From NCBI RefSeq assembly GCF_030123325.1, contig NZ_CP126106.1:3996001-4060000 (forward strand): a stretch of DNA of 64,000 nucleotides. Direction: 5' to 3'. The notes under the pieces were generated by a model, which ran no database searches, was not told the origin of the DNA, and was given only the letters and a program-made list of their open reading frames with translations. How positions within the stretch are numbered: the stretch's first letter is position 1; every line of letters starts with the position of its first letter. This DNA is from Peribacillus simplex. Its GTDB lineage: Bacteria > Bacillota > Bacilli > Bacillales > DSM-1321. Positions 9,775 to 17,679 of the stretch are shown one piece after another. Position numbers and translations under genes: made by a program.

Positions 9775-9800
9775 AATTTCACTCTTTTCTTTAACTTTTT

Positions 9801-10682
9801 TTAACGAATTAGTTCTTTTTCCAGTATCTTCGAAAGAAAATCTACCAAGTCACTTTTTAACTCTTTTTTTTGTAACGCTAATTCAATAGTTGTTGTTATA
9901 AATCCAAGTTTCTCTCCGACATCATACCTCTTGCCTTCAAAATTATATGCAAAAACTCGCTGCATTTGATTCAATTTCTGAATAGCATCAGTTAACTGTA
10001 TCTCCCCACCTGCTCCTGCCTCCTGTTTATCAAGAAACCCAAAAATTTCAGGAGTAAGTATATAGCGTCCCATTATTGCTAAATTAGAAGGGGCTGTTCC
10101 TAATACTGGTTTTTCTACAAAGTTTTCAACTTGGTAAAGTCGGCCATCTTGAAAAGAAGGGTCTATTATTCCGTAGCGATTTGTTTCTTCATTAGCCACA
10201 GTTTGAACTCCAATTATAGAATTCTTTGTTTCTTCATACTGATTAATCAGCTGTTTTAAGCATGGAGTATCACTCTGTACAATATCATCACCTAAAAGTA
10301 CGGCAAATGGTTCATCCCCAATAAATTTACGTGCGCACCATACTGCGTGACCTAACCCTTTGGCCTCTTTTTGTCTAATATAATGAATATTAGCAAGGCT
10401 ATTAGAGTACTGTACCTTATCGAGTAATTCAAACTTTCCTTTTTCCTTTAGAATTTGTTCAAGTTCAGGTGCGAAATCAAAATGATCCTCAAGCGCACGT
10501 TTGCCTTTTCCTGTTACTATTATAATATCTTCTATTCCTGATGCAACGGCTTCCTCCACTATGTACTGAATAGTAGGTTTATCAACAATTGGCAGCATCT
10601 CTTTTGGCATAGCTTTTGTAGCAGGCAAAAACCGAGTGCCCAAACCGGCTGCAGGAATTATTGCTTTTCTGACTTTCTTCAA
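9801..10682 (-). CDS. galU: UTP-glucose-1-phosphate uridylyltransferase
   Basis: Makes UDP-glucose from UTP and glucose-1-phosphate, supplying sugar donor to the exopolysaccharide operon. The N-terminus KKAIIPAAGLGTRF-type signature (here VRKAIIPAAGLGTRFLPATK) with KAMPKEMLPIVDKPTIQYIVEEA is diagnostic for GalU/GtaB. LLGDDIV is the metal-binding aspartate pair, and GAGGEIQLTDAI and GKRYDVGEKLGF are further conserved blocks. The length of 293 residues matches the family. It starts with TTG, eight or nine bases after GGGGGAA. The chromosomal housekeeping gtaB is normally elsewhere, so this may be a dedicated second copy. Confidence 0.94.
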   Translation of the reverse strand: MKKVRKAIIPAAGLGTRFLPATKAMPKEMLPIVDKPTIQYIVEEAVASGIEDIIIVTGKGKRALEDHFDFAPELEQILKEKGKFELLDKVQYSNSLANIHYIRQKEAKGLGHAVWCARKFIGDEPFAVLLGDDIVQSDTPCLKQLINQYEETKNSIIGVQTVANEETNRYGIIDPSFQDGRLYQVENFVEKPVLGTAPSNLAIMGRYILTPEIFGFLDKQEAGAGGEIQLTDAIQKLNQMQRVFAYNFEGKRYDVGEKLGFITTTIELALQKKELKSDLVDFLSKILEKELIR

Positions 10683-10700
10683 TGATATTCCCCCATATAC

Positions 10701-12527
10701 TTATTTAACTGCTGAGAAAGTATTGTTCTTTCTTCGATTAGCTAGATTTATAACGAATTCTTTAAGTTCTATCAAAGATAAAGAATCATGTGAGCTTAGA
10801 AGGTATTGTATTTCCTCTTCCTGTTCCAGTACCGCTTTTCCTATAAAGATTTTAGGGAACACAGCTTCACTATGAACCTCTTTCTCCCCTAATAGTTCTT
10901 CATACATTTTCTCACCAGGACGAATTCCTGAAAATTCAATTCCAATTTCCTCAATGGAATAACCTGATAACTGGATAAGATTTGTCGCTAATTCAACAAT
11001 CTTAACAGGTTCACCCATATCAAGAACGAAGATCTCTCCACCTCGAGCTAAAGAACTTGCCTGAATGACTAATCTCGATGCTTCGGGTATAGTCATAAAA
11101 TACCTTGTCATATCTGGATGTGTGACTGTTACTGGTCCACCTGCTTGAATTTGTTTTTTAAATAAAGGAATGACACTCCCTCTGCTGCCTAAAACATTTC
11201 CGAAACGAACTGCAACAAATTTTGTTGAGCTATTTTTGGCTAACTGCTGGATGATCATCTCAGCAATACGCTTGGTCGAACCCATGACGTTTGTTGGATT
11301 AACGGCTTTATCAGAAGAAATCATTACAAACGCACCCACACCAAAAGTATCAGCAGCCTCTGCAACATTCTTTGTCCCAAAAACATTATTCTTAATAGCT
11401 TCACGAGGATTGTATTCCATAAGTGGAACATGTTTGTGTGCAGCCGCATGGTAAACAACATCAGGCCTGAAGGTTTCCATCACTTCAAAAATTCTATCTC
11501 GATCTTGAATATCTGCAATTAAAGGTATGATGTCAATTTGATTTGCATATAGCTTTTTCAGTTCCATGTCAATTTGATAAATGCTATTTTCTCCATGTCC
11601 TAGAAGAATAAGTTTGTCCGGTGAGAATCTGCATATTTGACGGCAAATCTCTGAACCAATTGAGCCCCCGGCCCCAGTAACCAAGATCGTCTTGCCCGTT
11701 ACATATTCAGAAATACTGGTTATATCCAATTCTACGGGCTCTCTTCCTAAAAGATCTTCCACTTCCACTTCTTTAAACTGATTTACGGCTACTTTCCCTA
11801 ACATAATATCTTCAAGCATCGGCATGATTTGTGTTTTTGCATTCGTTTTCACACATTCATCAAAAATGACCTTCAATTCTTTTTTACTTAATGAAGGAAT
11901 AGCAATGACAATATTATCTATATGATATTTTTCTACCATTTCAGGGATATGTGTAGAATTCCCCACAACTGGTATACCTAAAATGTCTAGCTTATCTTTT
12001 TTCGGATCATCATCTATGAATGCTACTGGTTTTAGTTCTGTATCATGATTATTAAGAAGTTGACGTACAACCATGGTTCCAGCAGAACCCGCTCCTAATA
12101 CCAATGTGTTCCTGGTTTCCTTTCGATTATTTATCAAACGGTCACGCAGCATTCTCCACGAAAAACGGGAACTGCCAATAAGAATGACATGCATCATCCA
12201 GGTCAATGCCATGGCCCTTACATAAACATCTTGAAAAACCATTAGCTGGATGGCGATAACAGTGATAACCGATAAGCTTACGGCTTTAACAATGGACAGT
12301 AACTCTCCAATACTTGCATACTCCCAGGCCTTCTTATACAGTTTATAAATAGACGCAAAAAAATGATGGCTGATTAATAGAGAGACAGATGTGACTAACA
12401 GTGTTGGTAATTTAAATATTTCCAAATAGGGATACAAGAATAAATAACTTACATAAATGGCCGATAATACTATTAATGAATCTAATAGGGCCAGAAGTGT
12501 TAATCGTTTTCGGTAGGCCAACCACAT
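10701..12527 (-). CDS. epsC: EpsC/CapD-type UDP-GlcNAc 4,6-dehydratase (membrane)
   Basis: A 608-residue membrane-anchored nucleotide-sugar dehydratase of the PglF/EpsC/WbpM group. Four or five transmembrane helices occupy the first 130 residues. A first Rossmann-like domain follows (NTLVLGAGSAGTMVVRQLL), then the catalytic SDR domain with ILVTGAGGSIGSEICRQI. The active-site stretch SSDKAVNPTNVMGSTKR has methionine in place of the usual tyrosine, a hallmark of this family. It converts UDP-GlcNAc to the 4-keto-6-deoxy sugar that the downstream aminotransferase can use. An AAAGGGGG site precedes its ATG. A gap of 295 bases, holding a candidate antitermination RNA, separates it from the phosphatase gene upstream. 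Confidence 0.93.
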   Translation of the reverse strand: MWLAYRKRLTLLALLDSLIVLSAIYVSYLFLYPYLEIFKLPTLLVTSVSLLISHHFFASIYKLYKKAWEYASIGELLSIVKAVSLSVITVIAIQLMVFQDVYVRAMALTWMMHVILIGSSRFSWRMLRDRLINNRKETRNTLVLGAGSAGTMVVRQLLNNHDTELKPVAFIDDDPKKDKLDILGIPVVGNSTHIPEMVEKYHIDNIVIAIPSLSKKELKVIFDECVKTNAKTQIMPMLEDIMLGKVAVNQFKEVEVEDLLGREPVELDITSISEYVTGKTILVTGAGGSIGSEICRQICRFSPDKLILLGHGENSIYQIDMELKKLYANQIDIIPLIADIQDRDRIFEVMETFRPDVVYHAAAHKHVPLMEYNPREAIKNNVFGTKNVAEAADTFGVGAFVMISSDKAVNPTNVMGSTKRIAEMIIQQLAKNSSTKFVAVRFGNVLGSRGSVIPLFKKQIQAGGPVTVTHPDMTRYFMTIPEASRLVIQASSLARGGEIFVLDMGEPVKIVELATNLIQLSGYSIEEIGIEFSGIRPGEKMYEELLGEKEVHSEAVFPKIFIGKAVLEQEEEIQYLLSSHDSLSLIELKEFVINLANRRKNNTFSAVK

Positions 12528-12822
12528 TTCCCCCTTTAATAATGTTGTTAAGATAAACTCTCTATTAAATAAAGTATTAATGCATTGTATTCTATTTCAC
12601 ATGATTTTCATTTTTATATAAAAATGAAATATATTTGTGTAAGTACCTTTTGCTTTTTTCATATCCTTATGACCTAAGGGCTATTTGTCGTTGAACAGGC
12701 AACTAATCTTAATGAAGGTAATTTATCAATAATTTTCATCCCAGTAACCATATAACGTAGAACTTTACATGAAGACAAAATTTTTTTATAATAATGAAAG
12801 CGTTTCCTGACGACTTATCATT
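12528..12822 (-). ncRNA. Candidate EAR (epsC) antitermination RNA in the operon gap
   Basis: This 295-base gap has no coding frame but clear structure on the transcribed strand. There is a stem-loop at 12690-12703 (GTTG with CAAC) and a perfect 5-bp stem with a 5-base loop at 12665-12679 (CCTTA, GGTCA, TAAGG). A 24-base perfect palindrome lies at 12606-12629. The EAR element (Rfam epsC RNA) is known directly upstream of epsC in Bacillus eps operons, where it lets polymerase read through terminators. The position here is exactly that. I assign it by position and visible stems; the consensus was not matched base by base. The core is probably within 12600-12745. Confidence 0.55.
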
Positions 12823-13593
12823 CTAAAAGATTCCTAAAATTTTCTTTTTGAATGGCACTGGTTTTTCAACAGCAGGACTTTGGTTCTTTAATAGCTGTTC
12901 AGCATTTTCTTTAAAATAAAATGTACGTTGTATTCCATATGCCTTTGTGATTGTTTCATAGGCATGTTGTAACGTGAACCCTCTAGGGCCAATATTATGG
13001 GCATCTGTTGCAATAAAATGAGCCAAATTATGTTCAATTATTTTTTTTGAAAATGATTGAATACTTTTACCGAAGTTCCCGATTATACTGCCTGAGGTAA
13101 GTTGAGTTAACGCACCCTCCTGAACCAATTCAAATAATAGTTTATGATTCGCTATCAATTCCTTATTTCTCTCTGGATGGACGATAATCGGTGTTATACC
13201 TTTAAGTAGGAGTTCATAAATCACTTCTTGAGTGTATGTAGGAACCTTTCCCGATGGGAGCTCTAACAGTAAATACGTACCGTTATCGTCTAGTGTTAGG
13301 ATTTCTGCCTTTTCAAGTGAAGTAAATATGTCTCGGTGAATTCTTACTTCTTGCCCGAGATGAATGGTAAGAGGAATATTGTTTTGTTTTAAACTCTCAT
13401 TTAGCCTCACTGCACGGTCAATGATGTCACTTTTTACATTTACATATTTCTCATTTAAGTGATGTGGCGTGGCAAATAAATGGGTGATTCCTGCTTCTAC
13501 CGCTTTTCTTCCCATATTCAAGCTTTCCTTCATGTCCGCGGATCCATCATCAACCCCTGGAAGAATGTGACTATGTATGTCAATCAATTTCAT
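12823..13593 (-). CDS. PHP-type protein-tyrosine phosphatase (CpsB/YwqE family)
   Basis: A 256-residue manganese-dependent phosphatase of the PHP fold that dephosphorylates the neighbouring BY-kinase, setting its phosphorylation cycle during polysaccharide export. The N-terminal metal motif DIHSHILPGVDDGS is diagnostic. LFATPHHL, LGQEVRIH, PIIVHPERN and FIATDAHN supply the remaining histidine/aspartate metal ligands. AAAGGAAG lies before its ATG. It follows the kinase by 131 bases and precedes the epsC gap. The typical Firmicute order is Wzz-like protein, kinase, phosphatase, and this operon keeps it. Confidence 0.93.
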   Translation of the reverse strand: MKLIDIHSHILPGVDDGSADMKESLNMGRKAVEAGITHLFATPHHLNEKYVNVKSDIIDRAVRLNESLKQNNIPLTIHLGQEVRIHRDIFTSLEKAEILTLDDNGTYLLLELPSGKVPTYTQEVIYELLLKGITPIIVHPERNKELIANHKLLFELVQEGALTQLTSGSIIGNFGKSIQSFSKKIIEHNLAHFIATDAHNIGPRGFTLQHAYETITKAYGIQRTFYFKENAEQLLKNQSPAVEKPVPFKKKILGIF

Positions 13594-13724
13594 TCACTTC
13601 CTTTGTAAAACAAATAGGGGAAAAGGCCCAATTTATAAAAATAGGAATTATTACCCCGATTAATAGTAGCATATAAAACTACCATTAAACAGGGTGTTAA
13701 TTTGTCGAAAATTGTTTTATTTTG

Positions 13725-14402
13725 TTAAGATTGATAGTAATAATAATTGCTGTTATCCGTTTCAATGCCATTCAAAACGACTCCAAGCAAGGATGTATTA
13801 GCTTTCACTAAAAGCTCCTTTGCTTTTACGGCACTTTGTTTGTTTGTCTTGCCGCTCGATACTACCATGATCACGCCATCACATTTATTGGCTACAATCT
13901 GGGAATCTGGCACTATCAGAACGGGCGGTGTATCAAAAATGATATAATCATACATTTCTTTTAATTCATCAATCGCTGTTTCTATCGCTTTGGAATTTAA
14001 TAATTCCGAAGGGTTAGGAGGTATTGGTCCACTCGTCAGAATTTCCAGATTAGGCACATTGGTTTTCATAAGTGCTTTTTCTATGCTCATTTTCTTGGTT
14101 AGCACACTCGTAAGTCCCTCTATATTACTAAGGCTAAAAGCATAATGAACGGATGGTTTCCTTAAATCTGCATCCACAAGGACAACTTTTTTATCCTCTT
14201 GTGCCAGCACAATCGCAAGGTTTGCTGCTGTTGTCGATTTCCCATCATTAGGCTCCGCAGAGGTTACCACAATGGTTTGTATGTCTTTATCCACTGAGGA
14301 AAATTGAATATTCGTTCTAATTAATCGATATTGTTCAGTAATAGGTGACTTTGGATTAGTCTGTGCTATCAAGTTCACCTGTTTTTTATCTTTACTTCTC
14401 AA
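13725..14402 (-). CDS. BY-kinase, tyrosine autokinase (CpsD/EpsB/YwqD family)
   Basis: The cytoplasmic ATPase half of a two-protein bacterial tyrosine kinase, 225 residues. Visible motifs are Walker A in TSAEPNDGKSTTAANLAIV, Walker A' in VVLVDADLRKPS, and Walker B in YDYIIFDTPPVLIV. A C-terminal tyrosine cluster (NSNYYYYQS) is the autophosphorylation site. It pairs with the membrane activator encoded just upstream. It starts with TTG after AAGGAAG. Cycling of tyrosine phosphorylation is known to tune chain length and export in this family. Confidence 0.94.
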   Translation of the reverse strand: MRSKDKKQVNLIAQTNPKSPITEQYRLIRTNIQFSSVDKDIQTIVVTSAEPNDGKSTTAANLAIVLAQEDKKVVLVDADLRKPSVHYAFSLSNIEGLTSVLTKKMSIEKALMKTNVPNLEILTSGPIPPNPSELLNSKAIETAIDELKEMYDYIIFDTPPVLIVPDSQIVANKCDGVIMVVSSGKTNKQSAVKAKELLVKANTSLLGVVLNGIETDNSNYYYYQS

Positions 14403-14445
14403 AAATCCCGCTTCCTTTCATACTGCATCTTATCCGGATTATCCT

Positions 14446-15129
14446 TTATTTATGTACCTGTGTAATCTTTTGAATCGATCCAAGTATAGGTAATTCTAGG
14501 AGTCTCTCAATATCATCCTCTTCCTTGATCGTATTGTCCATATACTCAAGTAGGAATGCCAAGCCTATTCCAGCCATCAATCCAACTACGACCGCAATTG
14601 CGATATTCAAAAGTGGATTAGGTTTTACAGGACTAGGATTCTCCTTAATTTCTGCCTTGGCAAGTACGCTAACATTATCGACGTTCATGATATTCTTGAT
14701 TTCCTTTTGGAAAGTTTCAGAAATCGTGTTTGCTATTTCTACAGCCTGTGACGGATTACTGTCTTGAACCGTTAATGAAAAGACTTGTGAATTTTCTTGG
14801 CTATTGATCGTGATTTTTTGACTAAGTTGATCTACGCTTTGGTTCAGTTCAAGTTCATCAATGACCTTATCCAAAATGGCAGGGCTTTTTATGATCACAC
14901 TATATGTATTGATCATGTCAATATTAGATCGTATTTGAGTCGAGTCCAATTGGTTCTCCGATTGCTTCTGGTTAACCAGGATCTGTGTTGAAGATTGATA
15001 AACGGGTGTTAATAAGAAATAAGAAATCGTTCCACTAATCAAAGCGGCAATTAATGTCAGCAGCATGATTAGCTTCCAACGTTTCTTTAATGTTTTAAAA
15101 ATATCTGTAATACTAATAGTTTCTTCCAT
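14446..15129 (-). CDS. Wzz/YveK-type chain-length regulator and BY-kinase activator
   Basis: A 227-residue membrane protein with two transmembrane helices (about residues 18-40 and 170-194) bracketing an extracellular domain. A short cytoplasmic C-terminus of the kind that activates the BY-kinase in trans follows. The P-x-x-P-x-x-P region before the second helix (NPSPVKPNPLLN) is the usual Wzz/CpsC signature. It is the first gene of the exopolysaccharide operon, preceded by AGGAGG. In B. subtilis the equivalent is EpsA or YwqC. Confidence 0.93.
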   Translation of the reverse strand: MEETISITDIFKTLKKRWKLIMLLTLIAALISGTISYFLLTPVYQSSTQILVNQKQSENQLDSTQIRSNIDMINTYSVIIKSPAILDKVIDELELNQSVDQLSQKITINSQENSQVFSLTVQDSNPSQAVEIANTISETFQKEIKNIMNVDNVSVLAKAEIKENPSPVKPNPLLNIAIAVVVGLMAGIGLAFLLEYMDNTIKEEDDIERLLELPILGSIQKITQVHK

Positions 15130-15604
15130 TTCATCCTCCTGATATGTTAAAAATGACCTATTGCATTATACCATAATATTACCTAGTTATATGTATTTTC
15201 AAGGAAATTTACATGAAAGTTACAATGAAAGAATACTTTTCAAATGCAAAAGTAATTTTACAAAAAAGAAAATGGCAATACAAAGGAAATAATTTCTAAA
15301 TTTCAAATATTGTATTAATGACAATTAAATAACTCATTTTCCAGAATATTTGCGCCTGAAATTTTATTAAACCTAAGTATACACCTACTACCATATTTTG
15401 TTAGGTGTTTGTGTATTTTAACAATATTTACCATAAATAAACCTAACTAAATGCCTACCAAAACAGAAAAATCCATTTATACATATAATAATGTCAGTAT
15501 TTTAGTGCCTAGTTATCATTAAAAATGAAAGGAAAATGTGTAAACTGAAAGTGATAAGTTAAATCAGTATATAATTTTCATATTAATGGTTAGGTGTGGT
15601 CAAA
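15130..15604. promoter_or_regulatory. Divergent eps / sinR-like control region with repeated CCTA motifs
   Basis: This 475-base A+T-rich region separates the minus-strand eps operon from the plus-strand SinR-like gene. Seven sites contain CCTA or its complement TAGG: 15158-15161, 15182-15185, 15372-15375 with 15384-15387, 15402-15405 (inverted), 15442-15445 with 15454-15457, 15508-15511, and 15592-15595 (inverted, at the SinR-like ribosome site). The two paired sites are each 12 bases apart and share the frame AAACCTAA...CCTAC. One motif lies inside the spacer of the candidate eps promoter. I infer operators; the binding protein is unknown. Confidence 0.5.
15173..15202 (-). promoter_or_regulatory. 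Candidate sigma-A promoter of the eps operon
   Basis: On the minus strand TTGAAA (15197-15202) and TATTAT (15173-15178) are separated by 18 bases. A second possible -10, TATAAT, lies at 15165-15170 without a good -35. The spacer contains AACTAGGTAA, one of the repeated CCTA/TAGG motifs, so a bound repressor would block polymerase. Confidence 0.45.
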
Positions 15605-15913
15605 ATGATAGGTTACCGAGTTAAGGCGCATAGGGAAGAAAGGAAAATGTCAATTAGTGAACTCTCCGCAAAATCCGGCGTTGCCAAATCCTATATAAGC
15701 TCTCTGGAAAGAAACCTTCAAACAAACCCTACTATTTTAGTTTTGGAAAAGATCGCTAGAATCCTTTGTATTAAAGTGGATGTTCTGTTGAATGAACAAG
15801 CAGACAAGAGCATTGATGAAGAGTGGATGGAAATCATGCATGATGTTATGGAGTCAGGAATATCTAAAGAGGAAATGCGCGAATTTATTCAAGATAAGTC
15901 TTTAAAAATATAG
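15605..15913 (+). CDS. SinR-like XRE-family repressor
   Basis: A 102-residue regulator with an N-terminal helix-turn-helix. AKSYISSLERNLQTNP is almost the same as the SinR recognition segment. The short C-terminal oligomerisation helix pair (DEEWMEIMHDVMESGISKEEMREFI) is the kind that binds the antagonist SinI. In B. subtilis SinR represses the eps and tapA-sipW-tasA operons. Here it is transcribed divergently from the eps operon, so direct repression and autoregulation are likely. No separate sinI gene is visible beside it. The GTG at 15596 overlaps the ribosome site, so the ATG at 15605 is chosen. TATAAT at 15570-15575 is a possible -10. Confidence 0.88.
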   Translation: MIGYRVKAHREERKMSISELSAKSGVAKSYISSLERNLQTNPTILVLEKIARILCIKVDVLLNEQADKSIDEEWMEIMHDVMESGISKEEMREFIQDKSLKI

Positions 15914-15944
15914 AAATTGTGATACCGCTTAAATAGTTTATTTT

Positions 15945-15972
15945 AGAGCCCTAGGGCTCTTTTTATTTTGTT
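15945..15972 (+). terminator. Terminator of the SinR-like gene
   Basis: A perfect palindrome AGAGCCCTAGGGCTCT (15945-15960) followed by TTTTTATTTTG, 32 bases after the stop codon. Confidence 0.85.
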
Positions 15973-16044
15973 GTAGTCAATATTACTTAGATTTAAGATG
16001 ATCACTTAATTTTTATAGATTGTTCTCCATAACTTTAGTAAAAT

Positions 16045-16063
16045 GAGAATGATAATTACTATC
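16045..16063 (+). promoter_or_regulatory. Fur box upstream of the MFS exporter
   Basis: GAGAATGATAATTACTATC matches the 19-base Fur consensus GATAATGATAATCATTATC at 16 of 19 positions. It ends 20 bases before the MFS start codon, a position that would block transcription when iron is plentiful. Confidence 0.75.
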
Positions 16064-16083
16064 AATTAAGGAGAATGGCTGTT

Positions 16084-17262
16084 ATGGGTGTACCTTTGTT
16101 AAAAGAAGAACTTCCGGTTGTTAATAAAATCTGGTCGCGTGATTTTATTATGATTTTCTTGGCTAACTTTTTTGTTTTTTTATCCTTTCAGATGACTTCC
16201 CCTACCCTTCCGCTTTTTGTAAAGGAGCTTGGCGGAAATGAACGGTATATTGGGTTAGTTGCTGGCATGTTTTTATTTTCTGCCCTGATTGTCCGCCCCT
16301 TTGCTGGACAGGCCTTGGAAACAAAAGGCAGGCGTTTTGTTTTCTTGTTCGGTCTAGCCCTTTTGGCTGTAGCGATTGGTTCGTTTGGATTTATGATGAG
16401 TATTTTCCTTCTTTGCGCTATGAGGATTGTACAGGGGATTGGCTGGGGATATGCGACCACGGCCTCAGGTACGATTGCCTCCGATCTTATCCCAGCAAAG
16501 CGTCGGGGTGAGGGAATGGGATACTTCACTTTATCGGGTAATTTGGCGATGGCTTTTGGTCCTTCATTTGGGCTTTTCTTAGCGGATGTTTTAACCTTTC
16601 AACATTTGTTTTTATTTTGCGGAGTATTGAGCCTGGCAGCTTGGATCATGGCTTCAACAATAACGTATAAAAAAGTGGATCATGCTCCTGCCCTAGCTAA
16701 AACTAATAGGTTTGACATGTATGAAAAAAGCGCTGTTGCTCCGTCCGTTCTGGTTTTTTTCATTACAGTGACTTTTGGCGGGACTGCTACCTTCTTACCG
16801 CTTTATACAATCGAAAAAGGTCTGACAGGTATTCAAGGGTACTTTTTTCTTTACGCTTTAGCGCTTATTTTCACACGTATGTTTGCTGGAAAGATCTATG
16901 ATCAAAAAGGACATCAAGCTGTCTTCATTCCATCCACTGTTTTTATCGCAGTGGCGATGCTATTGCTAGCCTGGATGCCAAGTAACATGATTCTGTATTT
17001 GGCAGCTATACTTTATGGCATTGGATTCGGTGCTGTCCAACCGGCTCTTCAAGCGTGGTCTCTTGAACACGCTGCCCGAAATCGAAAAGGCATGGCCAAT
17101 GCCACTTTCTATTCCTTCTTTGATCTTGGAATCGGTTTTGGTGCCATCCTCTTCGGACAAATCGGCTATCTTTTCGGGTATATAAGCATTTACATAATGG
17201 CAGCAGTCTCTGTGGGGATTTCAATCTTGGCTTACCTATGGATTTTGCGAAAAATGAAGTAA
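16084..17262 (+). CDS. MFS transporter, probably Fur-regulated
   Basis: A 12-helix major facilitator of 392 residues. Motif A-like segments (VRPFAGQALETKGRR and TRMFAGKIYDQKG) follow helices 2 and 8, and SDLIPAKRRGEGMGYF is a typical drug/H+ antiporter stretch. It is likely a proton-driven exporter in the cytoplasmic membrane. The Fur box just upstream suggests iron starvation turns it on, so a siderophore or metallophore exporter is plausible. That substrate is an inference. The ATG at 16075 lies one base from AAGGAG and is too close; the ATG at 16084 has ten-base spacing. No siderophore synthesis gene is in the window. Confidence 0.85.
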   Translation: MGVPLLKEELPVVNKIWSRDFIMIFLANFFVFLSFQMTSPTLPLFVKELGGNERYIGLVAGMFLFSALIVRPFAGQALETKGRRFVFLFGLALLAVAIGSFGFMMSIFLLCAMRIVQGIGWGYATTASGTIASDLIPAKRRGEGMGYFTLSGNLAMAFGPSFGLFLADVLTFQHLFLFCGVLSLAAWIMASTITYKKVDHAPALAKTNRFDMYEKSAVAPSVLVFFITVTFGGTATFLPLYTIEKGLTGIQGYFFLYALALIFTRMFAGKIYDQKGHQAVFIPSTVFIAVAMLLLAWMPSNMILYLAAILYGIGFGAVQPALQAWSLEHAARNRKGMANATFYSFFDLGIGFGAILFGQIGYLFGYISIYIMAAVSVGISILAYLWILRKMK

Positions 17263-17272
17263 TTACACATTA

Positions 17273-17303
17273 AGGGACATCTTTGTGGATGTTCTTTTTT
17301 TGA
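17273..17303 (+). terminator. Weak terminator after the MFS gene
   Basis: GACATC and GATGTT pair around a short loop and are followed by CTTTTTTT. The stem is short and contains a wobble pair. Confidence 0.5.
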
Positions 17304-17350
17304 AAGGCTCTTTTAGTAAAGATTGTTGTTATTAAAACGAAACGATTTAA

Positions 17351-17478
17351 GGTTGATTGGAGCGGAAGTGCGAGACTCCTTCGGTAGCAGCGGGACAGGT
17401 GAGACCCCACAGGCGTTTACGCCGTGGAGGCTCACCGCCCGCCCCGCGGAAAGCGAGCATCTGGAGGGGAAATCAACC
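17351..17478. repeat. Structured 126-128 bp repeat, single copy
   Basis: The unit begins GGTTGATTGGAGCGG and ends AAATCAACC, so GGTTGATT/AATCAACC form terminal inverted repeats. Inside are G+C-rich self-complementary blocks (GACTCC, GAGACCCC, GGAGGCTCACC, CCGCGG). It is far richer in G+C than its surroundings. The same unit occurs in tandem at 22.2-22.9 kb and degraded near 59.1 kb. Open frames across it are by-products of the repeat. The 17479-17679 stretch that follows holds no other feature I can support. Confidence 0.85.
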
Positions 17479-17679
17479 ACACCGCATTACTTGGTAAATG
17501 GCAACAGCCTATTGAAAACAGAAGTGATTTTGTAGAACCGTTTATCGCATTTGCATCAGCACATTTTTTAACCCCATGTAAAGTATGTAATGGTTTTATT
17601 TGTTTTAAGTAATGTTATTGTATTCCCTGTTTCCTTTTCTCTTTTTCGTTGTATGATAGAAAAAAAAGGAGTTTTGGGA

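Noticed and set aside
15130..15604. Canonical SinR sites (GTTCTYT) in the eps promoter
   Set aside because: No copy was found on either strand, so SinR-type control is only inferred from the gene.
17323..17612. Two small frames across the single structured repeat
   Set aside because: Artefacts of the repeat; no supporting start site.
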